Of a stretch of 64,000 nucleotides of DNA, positions 45,500 to 54,900 are shown piece by piece. The DNA comes from Apostichopus japonicus (Eukaryota > Echinodermata > Holothuroidea > Aspidochirotida > Stichopodidae): positions 21,130,489 through 21,194,488 of the forward strand of contig NC_092572.1 of the NCBI RefSeq assembly GCF_037975245.1, written 5' to 3'. The translations under genes and the position numbers were made by a program. The number at the start of each line of letters is the position of its first letter. Position 1 is the first letter of the stretch. The notes under the pieces are model-generated. The model was not told the DNA's origin. It did no database searches and saw only the letters and a list, made by a program, of their open reading frames with translations.

Positions 45500-46160
45500 T
45501 ACTACGTGTTGGATAACCTTGCCAGATGCTTAAAACCCAATGAAACTCAACTTTACTAAGCTGTCATATTTCTCAAAATTCTAACATATTTACATCGACA
45601 AAAGTTACAATGTATTATATAGTTGAGGAACTAAAACAGAATTTTGAAGAAACTTAACTATCCCATATATGCTTTCACAGTTGTTGAATAAAACATACTG
45701 GAGACCTCAAGCCCTCTAAAATCACCTATAAGCTGTGATATTTCACACAAATCTAACATATAATAGAAAGAACTCAACACAAGTTTGAAAACACCAGAAA
45801 AATATCTATATGGAATGAAAGTAAAATCATCACTTATATGTTATCACAGTTGTTCAATAAAACATGCTGGAGAACTACAGCCCTGTAAAATCACCTATTA
45901 GCAGTGATATTTCACCAAAAAATTAACGTATATTAGAAAGAATACAACACAAGTTTGAAAACAACAGACAAATATTTATGTGGGATGAAACTAAAATCAT
46001 TGCTTATGTGTCGTGCACAGTTCTTCAATAAAACATGTTGGAGAACTAAGGCCCTGTAAGATCACCTATAAGCAGTGATAACGTATAATAGAAAAAACAC
46101 AACACAACTTTGAAAACACCAGAAAAATATCTATATAGGAACAAACTAAAATCATCAGGT
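45500..46160. repeat. ~170-bp tandem repeat, about four units
   Basis: Units marked by CACAGTT[G/C]TT[G/C]AATAAAACAT start at 45,676, 45,845 and 46,016. A more diverged unit precedes them (from about 45,500). Each unit contains CACCTATAAGC[T/A]GTGATA and CACAAGTTTGAAAACA words. Non-coding; just downstream of the SAMD3-like exon. Confidence 0.8.
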
Positions 46161-46682
46161 TAAACTGTGTAAAGTTTTACATAAACTTGTAACCTGAAGT
46201 TAATAGCAGCTAGCGGTCTAACATTTGTTTAGCTTTACATAGCACAGGCCAATGGATACAAAGAGCGGGCCCACTTCCAGTGCCTTCTCCTCAATGATGA
46301 CGAAGAGCTGCTGGAGCGAATTCCTTGTTAACAATGACGAAAATAATGCCATGTTGCTGACAGTGGTCTTACATAATTGATTTGAAATGATAGTATGCCA
46401 TGAGTGCCCTGATAGACCCTGGTTCAATAGGTACTTTAATATCATAAATGAGAGTGTCTAAAGCATTATACCCCCATGCCTGAGGTGGATAGCAGAGGTC
46501 CCAAATCTGGTAAGCCTTGTAGCAGAGGTCAATTGCTGCAATAAGTGTGTCTACCACCATTGCCTTTCGCTCAATGATGACGAAGAGCTGCTGTGGCTGG
46601 CAGTAGTTGCCTCCCAAGATCAAACGAATGGCTGTGTACATACATCAAATTGAGTCAGGTATTGCTCTAAGTTTACACCTTC

Positions 46683-47665
46683 CTGAAAAGACAAGTTATT
46701 ATATAAAATTTATATATATATTGACCACAATCTGAGAAATATGTATAGGTAACCTTCCAGTTGTGTTGTTTTAAGCATAACTGACCAATGCAAGTAAAAA
46801 AAGAAACAGGTTTCTTCATGGGGAACTTCTACACCACACAGGTCATACTTTGTCTCACACCAAAAAGATTTGAAATATTATTTAATATCTTCTTTTCCAG
46901 CCCTATGAAGATTCCTGGTATAATGAATTATCAAAGTCTAAAAGTACCATGGAAATGATATGTTAGTTCTGACCAAAACCAGGGCAACTTATCTTGGTAG
47001 TATATTGCAGTAACATAGCCAGGTTCTGACAATGGGCGAGTTATGTGGGGTGTAGAGTCAAAGGGGCACTGGAACTATCAGGAATTTTCCCTTAAAAGAG
47101 GGTATCCCCATGCAACCCTCACCCATGGTTACTACTAGTTCATTTTCGTGATGGTATTTCCTTTTGAGGAAGAGGCATATTCCACACCCACCCCATTTGA
47201 CAACCATGCAGGTGCTCCAGGGTCAACAATCTATTTAACTGTACTTAGTGGAACTGATTACTATGAGCATAAATGCAGTATTTCAGGGCATTTATACTGT
47301 ACTACAGTAATACTTTTGATGATTGCCTGTGGCATCAGAACCATTACTTGAGTAATATTGCAACATTTATATATTGACCTCAATCTGTGACAACATCAAT
47401 GCTATGTTCACCAAAAACAATTGATTACAAGTTACTACGGGCTATTTACTAGCATGGTAATGATATATCATGCCATCTTCTGAAATGAGGCCCACCACTC
47501 AGAATTATGTCACAATAACATTGACAAACATGATAACCAAAAAGATCATACAAAGTATGGATAAAAGTTTGGGTGCAGAATCATTGTTATTTAAATATTT
47601 TGACCTCTGACCCAATAGCTTAACTGATATTTAGGATGAGATCGATGAACACCATACACAATAAG
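46683..47665. other. Interior of element 1 without recognisable coding
   Basis: The middle exons of a SAMD3-like gene would be expected here but none was recognised. A plus frame at 47,148-47,351 has no motif. Confidence 0.4.
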
Positions 47666-48116
47666 ATCTTTTAACGAAGACCGAGTTTGGGGATTATCTG
47701 TGTTATGCTCTCGTCATCCAGTAACTCAAATACTTCATCATCAATCCTGTGAGCTGTGGAAATTTGAGGAAAAATATTTTCCATATAACACTGTTACAAA
47801 GCTTAATAACAGTAATGACAAAGGACATGTTGCACATTAGGAAATTGCATCCGTAAAATGAACATTTATGGATATTGCAATCATCACATATTATTCCAGG
47901 CATTAAAAATAACCAGAGAATGAAAACATTTAATTGTGAAATAAAAACAAAATGCAGAGATATTAATGTGCTTACTGCTTAACCCACTCATAAACATAAC
48001 TTATTTTCTTCAGGTAAAAAGTCAACTGCGTTCAAAGGTTAAACATTAACATCATTATTTTATTAAGCCACCATGGACCAAGGTCTTAGTTAAAATGTAG
48101 GCTTCTTGTAGGCCTA

Positions 48117-48345
48117 CTTCATGTGACACACTGACATATCAAATATGAGATCTGTCCAAGCTTCCCTTCTTGAGATATCAGGTTTCGCAGTTTTTACAAT
48201 TTAACCCCTGGTGCCCCCAAATGACCATTGACCTCCCCAAAAATCAATGCGCTTCCTTGTCCCTAATGTGGTCACGTACACACCAAACATGAGAAGTCCA
48301 AAATTCCCTTCTTGAAATACTGTGTTTACAAGCTTGGCAGCACAA
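48117..48345. repeat. Two related ~145-bp units
   Basis: Both contain an A[A/T]ATGAGA..TCC..A.[G/A]..TTCCCTTCTTGA[G/A]ATA core (near 48,145 and 48,288), followed by a GTTT.CA word. Degenerate dispersed-repeat family. The minus open frames here are not genes. Confidence 0.45.
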
Positions 48346-49189
48346 ACACACACATACACCATTATGATTGCAAAGCTTACTATTTTCATCACAACTAACA
48401 AAGTGATGAAATTGTTCAATTTCAAACTGCCCCCTTTTCATTGTTTTCGCATTTAGCCCTAATATATGAGAGCCATGGGCTTGGTTAACTACTGCAGGAT
48501 CATAGTGAGGCTTATTTTAATGGATATGCTAGTCATGTTGAGTCTTTGCCTGGCCTTAAAACTAATATTTAACTGGTAATGTTAGCCTAGGCTGTATCGC
48601 TTGCCTACATTGTAGTGTTGGTTAAGGAGACCATGTAGAATTGGCTTGGGCCTAAAACATAAGCCAAAGCTAGGATGGTCCAACGTCGGCCAACGTTAGA
48701 CGTAACCTAAGTTACTCTCATACGTGAGTAATATCTTTAGTACGAACAAGATGGTGATGTGCACTACCTAGTCTCTATGAGCATGAAAAGAGAATCTAGA
48801 GAGGAACGAAAGGCTATATATGTAGGCTTGGCGCTTACTATTAGAAATAGCTTAGCCTAACATTCGACCTTACACTAACATTTATTCCTAACGTTAAACA
48901 AGAGTGAGGCCTAGGCGAAACGTACAGTATGCCGTTTAAAACAGTTTTCGATCAGCATTCAACGGTGAAATTGTAGTTCAAGACTTACTGAAATATTATT
49001 CTTACGGCATAAAAGGTTAGTACTGATGCCCGAAATACATCATCCTACCTTCGAATTGTGGCTTCAATTCTGCTAGGCCGATGTTTTCCAGAAATTGTGA
49101 AACGACTATCGAACTTTTAGTGGCTTCCATGTTTTCGTTCTGCAAGCAGCGACGCGGTATGAAAGCGTGTTTACACATCAAAGTTGTAA

Positions 49190-49423
49190 CATGAATGTAT
49201 TTTACCCAGTGCAGTGTAACAAATTACACCGGTATTTTGTTTTACCGGTAGAAAGGGGCAAACTGGTGCTTTTTTTTTTACACAATACGCATTTGTAAAT
49301 CATTACACCTGTGTCTGTGTCGCCTGATATACATGTTTTACTCAATGTTGTGTAAAAATTGCACAACTCTTTACCCCTCACTTTTATACCCCGTTAACTT
49401 TTACACATTGTTTTTACTGTGTA
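49190..49423. repeat. Right TIR and subterminal array of element 1
   Basis: TGTGTAA and TTTACAC words in both orientations, including GTTGTGTAAAAATTGCACAA and an ACCGGT palindrome pair, ending in TTTTTACTGTGTA at 49,423. Lies 60 bp upstream of the SAMD3-like start codon, so it may also act as the gene's promoter region. Confidence 0.7.
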
Positions 49424-49958
49424 GGAACATATTTACAATATCTTAGCTAGTATCACAGACAGGAAGTTCTTACATCACACCTCCCAGAAACCGTGAACTG
49501 CTTCTTAGGAGATAACCCACACTGTGGCCTCCAGTTTAACTTTCTTCAACAGAAACCCTACACCAGTTTGTGCACCTAATATTATGTAATCTTCAGCAGG
49601 ATGTGTGGTCATTGTCTCAGTAGCTTAACCACTGTTTATGTAGTAAAGTAAACATGTGGACAGAGTAACATCCTGCCCCATCCTCTTGTAATCCATGGTA
49701 ATTTAAGAGTGTGTAAGATGCAACTTTCACCATTTGTATTCAGTAGCAGATATCCAGCCAAGTGAAGATATAATAAACTTTGTTAAATTAAACTACTTGT
49801 TTGTGCCTTGATTTCTTGTTAAGTAAAGACTGATGGCCCCACTGCACATTCCAGACTGCCCACAGTGTTGGTGTCAAAATTAATAATGATCCTCTTTCCA
49901 TAAAGTGATAGCACCAATTGATTTTTGAGACTAATCTAATATTAATCTTGAAAATTAC

Positions 49959-50205
49959 CTTGAAGCACCATCTTTGTCATGTTCAGATTCATCAGATGAG
50001 TGAACTGATGGAGTATAGTCCGGACTACCTGGCGGTTTTTCGGTTTGTCCCGATGATGATGCCACAGCAGCAGACGGACCATCATCGCCACTGTGAGATG
50101 GCCCTGGTTGTTTTGATGGTGTTCCTGTCTCTGTTGGTCCAGTCATCAACTTCAATGGTGGTAGGGGGACCAGTGAACACTGTACTTCTACATGTGTTAC
50201 ATTCA
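49959..50205 (-). CDS. Acidic linker exon of the THAP/Kolobok gene
   Basis: Acceptor TTTTCAG at 50,206 and donor CAAG|GTAATT at 49,959. Reads NVTHVEVQCSLVPLPPLKL, then Pro/Ser/Gly-rich PSKQPGPSHSGDDGPS, and SPDYTPSVHSSDESEHDKDG. The VQCSL word and the acidic SSDES stretch occur in the same place in related THAP-Kolobok proteins. The AG|G join to the 42,886 exon is exact, across a 7-kb intron. Confidence 0.6.
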
Positions 50206-50434
50206 CTGAAAATTAGAATGAAAGATTATACCACATACATACAGTAGGCTGCTCTTGGACAGGGGTCAGCCGCCTAGATGGTTCACTTGTCTTTTCTCAA
50301 GGAAAACATATCCTCCTACTTTATGTGGCTGCAAAAATTTGGGCCACTTACACCATGGGCATTGCAAATGACTTCAGCTTGGTTTCATAGTATAACTACA
50401 ATGTTATCTCCCTTCTCTCAGTAACTATAGATGT

Positions 50435-52032
50435 CCCCGGACAAGTTTTTTTTTCAGTTTTGCGTTCTGTTAGTTTAAAGGTCCCTGGAGAGGTTGACGC
50501 GCTTCAGCGTAAACCTCTCCGGGGTATGAATTGTTTTGATGTTCGGTTCACCTCGGAGGCTGCCCGCGTCCGAGGTGTCTATGTGTTGGAGGGAGTTGAG
50601 GGACTGAAGGTCACACCGTATGACAGTTCCGTGTGGGTGACAGTCCTCCATCTCCCTCTGGACATGTCTGGACATGTTGTTGTGCGGACACTGGGGCGTT
50701 TTGGGAAAGTGACCGGCTACGAGGAGCCGGAATTCCTTGATTGTAAAGGTGTCAAGACCGGGACTAGACGAGTTCTAATCCAACTCAAGTCCGATATCCC
50801 CTCTACCTTGTGGGCTAATGGGCACAGGGCCCACATTGGATATCCGGGCCAGCCTCGCACTTGTTGGAGGTGTGGGCTGGAAGGGCATGAGGCCAGGTTG
50901 TGCCCGAACGAGCGGTGTAGCCGCTGTTTACAGGTTGGGCATACCCTGGCCGAGTGTAAAGGGGATATCGTGTGTAACTCGTGTGGGAAAACGGTCCATC
51001 TGGCCCGTTTATGCCCAGACCGCTCATACGCCGCGAGAGTGGCTACGGGCGTGTTTGAAACGGTCCCCGTCCCGGCCTCTGACACCGTACCACCTGATGC
51101 TCCGGTCATCGCCCCAGTGTCCGACACTAGCGCCCCGGTGGAGGCTTTGCTCCCCCTTTCGTGTCCGACCTCTCCCCTGATCGAACTTGCCGAGACTGCC
51201 AGCCTGCCCACTGAGGCAGAGCAGGACAAAACGGCGGAGATGGTACTAACGGAGTGGCATGCGGCGCAGGATGCCGCTTGTACTGGTTTACCGGTGGCTA
51301 CGCCCGCTATCGGTGATACTAGTTGGGCCCCGAGTCAACCGGCCCAAGAGACATTAAGTGGCCCAGATTCTGACTCGCCAATGGAGGACTGCACTACAGC
51401 CTTATTAGTTGTGGCTAAGGAGTCCTCCGATTGGTTTGATGAGACGAAACAGGCCACTGATCTCATTGACTCGAGTGGCCCTTCCACCCTACCCGCAGCC
51501 GCTTCCGCTATACCGGATACGATTGTCGCTAGTGGACCTCCTGTTGCTGACAGGGAGGTCCACTCGATCAATGACGAGGAGCTAAGAACTCTACTCCCTC
51601 GTAAGAAAAGGGGGAACACTGCCAGGGGCCTGAAAAGACCCACATTGGGAAAACTTCGCAGGTAATGCGCAGGCCTGTTGTCTACCATCGGGACGGCGTA
51701 CCCCGGATGAAGTTTTGTAGTGGGTTATTTTTAAGGTGTGTGTGTGGGGGGGGGGGGGGTTGTGTGGTCGTTACATAATATGGGTTGGGAGTTTCTGTTT
51801 GTGGTTTGGAGTTGGCTTTTTGGGGCTGGTTTGTGTAGCTTTATTGTTTTGGTTCTGTTGGCCTTTGGGTCCTTGTCCATTACATGTCACGTTGAACGCT
51901 GTATACATTTGTGAGTGAGAGATTTCTGTTTGTGGGTTTTCAGTTGGGTTTATGGTGGTTGTTAAACAGACTGGAATTGTTTTGGTTTTGTTGACCTTGG
52001 TCCGTGTCCGTTTTTCTTTGCACGTAAAAAGC
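50435..52032 (+). mobile_element. ORF1-only LINE-like element (half-LINE) with 11-bp TSD
   Basis: Flanked by identical ACTATAGATGT (50,424-50,434 and 52,033-52,043). Contains a 5'-truncated ORF1 followed directly by about 365 bp of 3' UTR with a G-run, a TTGTGTGGTCGTTACATA word and the end CCGTGTCC...TTTGCACGTAAAAAGC. There is no trace of ORF2. A second copy (19,840-20,476, minus) has the same 3' UTR joined to ORF1, so absence of ORF2 is a property of the family and not of this copy. The end shares CACGTAAAAAGC with the full LINE. Confidence 0.85.
50436..51665 (+). CDS. Zinc-knuckle ORF1 protein of the half-LINE
   Basis: Open from the truncation point; about 410 codons remain and the true start is lost. 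N-terminal part: VDALQRKPLRGMNCFDVRF, LEGVEGLKVTPYDSSVWV and GKVTGYEEPEFLDC, an RRM-like region as in Tx1/L1 ORF1. Then three tandem CCHC-type knuckles: CWRCGLEGHEARLCP, CSRCLQVGHTLAEC and CNSCGKTVHLARLCP. The rest is an Ala/Pro/Thr/Ser-rich acidic tail ending in basic KKRGNTARGLKRPTLGKL. It should bind element RNA. No stop or frameshift is visible over 1.2 kb. Higher GC content than the flanks. Sequence differs from ORF1 at 34,139-34,578. Confidence 0.85.
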   Translation, partial: PGQVFFSVLRSVSLKVPGEVDALQRKPLRGMNCFDVRFTSEAARVRGVYVLEGVEGLKVTPYDSSVWVTVLHLPLDMSGHVVVRTLGRFGKVTGYEEPEFLDCKGVKTGTRRVLIQLKSDIPSTLWANGHRAHIGYPGQPRTCWRCGLEGHEARLCPNERCSRCLQVGHTLAECKGDIVCNSCGKTVHLARLCPDRSYAARVATGVFETVPVPASDTVPPDAPVIAPVSDTSAPVEALLPLSCPTSPLIELAETASLPTEAEQDKTAEMVLTEWHAAQDAACTGLPVATPAIGDTSWAPSQPAQETLSGPDSDSPMEDCTTALLVVAKESSDWFDETKQATDLIDSSGPSTLPAAASAIPDTIVASGPPVADREVHSINDEELRTLLPRKKRGNTARGLKRPTLGKLRR

Positions 52033-53055
52033 ACTATAGATGTAGCCTATATATTTTCCTGTGAAGCCATCAGGTATAGCCTCCTCAAACACCCTCGTCA
52101 GGCAGGCGGATATGATGGATAAAATACAATGGATCCCCTAGTCAGCCTGCCCAGATGTGCAGTTTTAATTGCTATTTTACTTTCAATGAGTTCTGTTTCT
52201 AAAATTTTGGCCGCTGTACTCACTTCTGCTATAGAATACTCTACAGATTAATGAAAGTTTTCTTCTTCCTTGTATTACCCTAGCTTACACTTCTCCACCT
52301 CATATCCTCCTCCCCCCCCCCACCCATCAATCACTTTATTTATGCCTAATTATGGCGACCTTTCGGGTGTCACACTGCTGCCTCCCTTTCGTCGGGTAGC
52401 TTGCCCCCATATATATGCCTCAATGGTTTACTGGTGGGGAGTCCTTTTATCCCGTTCAAAACTTACCACTTACATCTTTAACGCCTGTGACCACCCTCCC
52501 CTCCTCCATTTCCCAACTGTTTTTCGGTAATTACAAGCACATGTATAAGATCATGCTACCTTTAGATGGAGATGTACATTCTGCAGAATTTGGCCTTGGT
52601 ATTTTCACTGTAGTTGGTTGGGGAACAGCTTCTACATTAGTCTAAGTAGTGAAAATTGGGAAAGAAAATAACAAGGAAGTTATGAAAGTTCATTTAAGAA
52701 TGCAGATTGATTTGTTGCAAAGCACCTGTCACAAGTGTTTTCTCTTGTAACAAAAATTGCAGCCCTACTACCAAAAATGGCAAAATATAAGGATGTCATT
52801 TACTGTGCAACATATGAGCTATGACTCGGACATTTCATTTTGTGATGCTTATTGTTCTGGATTTTTCATCATGTACCACTGATTAAATTGCTTTAGTTAC
52901 TCCTACTAGCCTACGTCTAACTTTATCGTCGCTTTAACTAATTTAGGGCTAACTAACTGAACGAAATTATAAGAATTAGCCTATGTTAGTAATAATACTA
53001 AGTTAGTCCTTGTACTTTGTAGTACCAGTAGGCCTAGGCCCGAAAATACACTTAC

Positions 53056-53406
53056 TCTTTTCCGATCCAGCTTTGCAACTACTGGTCTACTTGTTCCTAT
53101 CTCTGCTCTAGATTTGGAGATACTTTCTCCAAATATAGACGGAACGGCATTGTCTTGTAGACGGCGGGTTGTTGGAGTTCCAATTCCAAGTTGTGCGGAT
53201 AGGCGATAGGAAGAAACGAAACTTTCAATAGTGAAGTGCGCACCGCACACATGAGATTGGCTCGAAGGTCCAAGCCAATCTTTCCTTGTTCTCTTCACGG
53301 CAGCAACCCACAATCTGTGGTACTTTGAATCCTTGGGAAATTTATGCAATTATACATTTTGTTGGTGAGTGTTACTGCACCCGCCGACCACGCACCTCTT
53401 CCCCAT
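53056..53406 (-). pseudogene. THAP-domain exon with in-frame TAA
   Basis: The ATG at 53,406 starts MGKRCVVGGCSNTHQQNV, then TAA at 53,352-53,350, then in the same frame LHKFPKDSKYHRLWVAAV, KRTRKDWLGPSSQSHVCGAH, F..., and RRLQDNAVPSIFGE, ending KR|GTAAGT. This is a full C2CH THAP domain: C5, C10, the later CGAHF Cys/His pair, the invariant Trp and AVPSIF. THAP domains bind DNA and occur at the N-terminus of P-element- and Kolobok-type proteins. The nonsense codon lies where a Ser or similar residue normally precedes LHKFP, so only a downstream start could give a partial protein. Confidence 0.78.
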
Positions 53407-54556
53407 GATAGAAATAATTTGGAGATAAATCTCGGTCTTACTCTTACTCTAGTCGTATTTAGACAGCTAGGCCTGCTGAGTGCATTGGTACTAAGCTATG
53501 GCTGCATCCAGTGTTTGACGAACACAGAAACTTTCTTTTACTGTTGTGCACCCATTCTCATATAATATTTTGTTTACTGTCCGTGACGTATTGTTTACGT
53601 CTTGGATCTCGGTAAGCATATTAGGCCTACATAGTTTTGGTAACATTGGCGGTTCCCCCGTGACGTCATTATCTTACGGAATGAACTTGGTTATTAACCT
53701 AATTAAAACAACAAAGAAGCAATCGTGGAACTCCAAATTTGGAGAATAGGGTTTTGAAATGTAGCTTCTCAACTTGTGTAAGTTTGAAGGAAATCTGTTA
53801 CATGTCACTTGACCTTTAATGATTAACGTTAGTCTATCACTCAAATTGTCCTAATGTCATTTTCGATCTTCTTTTAGTTGACGGACTATAATGTAGACAA
53901 GCCTTGTTTTTAACTTCCAGGGATCATAAAAATGTAACTTTACTACCCACAAAGCTCAAGAGTATGAAAAAGTTAGGTAAATATTGTGTAAAAATGTCAG
54001 TTAACACGGGCAAGTCGTACACTAATGACTCAACATTTAAGATTGAACCGTTTTCGCGAAACTAGCTGTTCCAGTGTCCATCCTATGAATACTTGCCAAG
54101 CGTGATTCGGCTGTGTAAATACGAACTTCGATTGATGATTTCAACTTTATTTCATATGAAAAGAACCTGAAAAGTACTCACCATTGGGTAAATAGGTATG
54201 TCGTTTTCAGGTCATATCGGTACATCTATCAAATTTGAAAAACTTGGACGAAAGAACTTGTTTTCGTACGCAAAATATGGACGTTTCAACATAACTATGT
54301 GATAACCATGCTGATTTGTGTGTGCTTATTGTCATGTGATTGTCATTTGGCAGTAATCCTGCTTTGCGATTGTATACGGACTAAATCCTACCATTCAAAG
54401 AGAGAGTTTCCAAGTGCTTTCGTGCCAAAAATAGTACCAAGTTTACCGAATAACTAAAAAACGTGCGCAAATTTTTGGTGGAACAAAGCGGATTTACGAA
54501 TAATATAATTTTTGTGAATTTTTGAGAGTAATTTTGAGTTGCCCCTCTGACTGGAC
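53407..54556. other. Upstream region of the THAP gene
   Basis: AT-rich; presumably contains the promoter of the THAP gene. Plus frames at 53,344-53,749 have no motif. Ends at the left TIR of element 2. Confidence 0.45.
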
Positions 54557-54810
54557 TACACTGTTAAAAATAATGGGCAAAATTTACCCAACTTTTTAAC
54601 CAACGTTGGGCATGTATTCAGCAACCTCAAAAGTTGGGCCAAAAAAATGTTGTTGGGCAAATCATTTAACCAACGTATGGGTTAAGGCACCAGTAATGTA
54701 TCCATCTGTTGGGCAGTTCATTTAGCCACCTGTTGGGTGTATACTAAATTTGTCCCAATTGTTGGACAATTCATGGATTTTGTTGGGCATTTGCAACAAC
54801 CAAATGTTGG
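54557..54810. repeat. Left TIR and TTGGGC subterminal array of element 2
   Basis: Repeated ACGTTGGGC, GTTGGGCAAAT, CTGTTGGGCAGTTCATTTA and TTGTTGGACAATTCAT words follow the TIR. Same architecture as element 1 but with a different repeated word. The minus open frame 54,722-54,916 reads partly through it. Confidence 0.75.
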
Positions 54811-54900
54811 GTTCATCCTGAACCACTTCCAACTCACACTCTGCTACACTTCTTGATGTAATTTTTACGAATAGTCCATCACTGTCATCTACCTCGGGCA

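Larger units (their letters stand above)
46218..49130 (-). pseudogene. SAMD3-like gene of element 1 (copy B), internally incomplete
   Basis: Exon 1 at 49,130-49,049 reads MEATKSSIVVSQFLENIG, LAELKPQFEG with a G|GTAGG donor. Exon 2 from 47,753 (acceptor CACAG) reads AHRIDDEVFELLDDESITQI, IPKLGLR, completing a SAM-like fold, then meets TAA. The terminal exon (acceptor at 46,683) reads EGVNLEQYLTQFD and, after a frameshift, LILGGNYCQPQQLFVIIERK, AIDLCYKAYQIWDLCYPPQA. A partial repeat of QQLFVIIEEKALEVGP follows at 46,320-46,220. The core exons (YP..F, GLAIHF blocks) were not found, so the gene is degraded. Confidence 0.62.
44200..49423 (-). mobile_element. TIR-bounded element 1 carrying a SAMD3-like gene
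   Basis: Left end TACACACTTAAAAATAATTG and right end (complement) TACACAGTAAAAACAATGTG are imperfect inverted repeats. Behind them, about 400 bp on the left (to 44,600) and 230 bp on the right (from 49,190) are filled with TGTGTAA / TTACACA words in both directions, separated by GGGGTA-type words. The internal gene starts 290 bp inside the right end. Total 5.2 kb. No exact target duplication was found (flanks CTACCC and GGAACA). It lies inside an intron of the THAP gene. The superfamily is not assigned. Confidence 0.65.
38337..53406 (-). pseudogene. THAP-domain Kolobok-type transposase-like gene, multi-exon, with nonsense codons
   Basis: Exons (minus): 53,406-53,056 (THAP), 50,205-49,959 (acidic linker), 42,886-42,355, 41,764-41,581, 41,099-40,845, 39,894-39,726, 39,367-about 39,235, about 38,515-38,337. 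Several joins close exactly in frame (AG|G, CAG|AGT, G|GA, A|GC), and the pieces follow the family order from zinc-binding region through GDGRSDSP, TDRH, YYDVWH and HQTSSVEGFHS to a C-terminal ...HRSRFQ. Two nonsense codons break it: TAA in the THAP domain and TGA where Trp is expected. The linker-to-THAP join does not close in phase, so an exon may be missing. The 7-kb intron 49,959-42,886 holds a whole TIR element and a candidate solo LTR. Confidence 0.7.
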
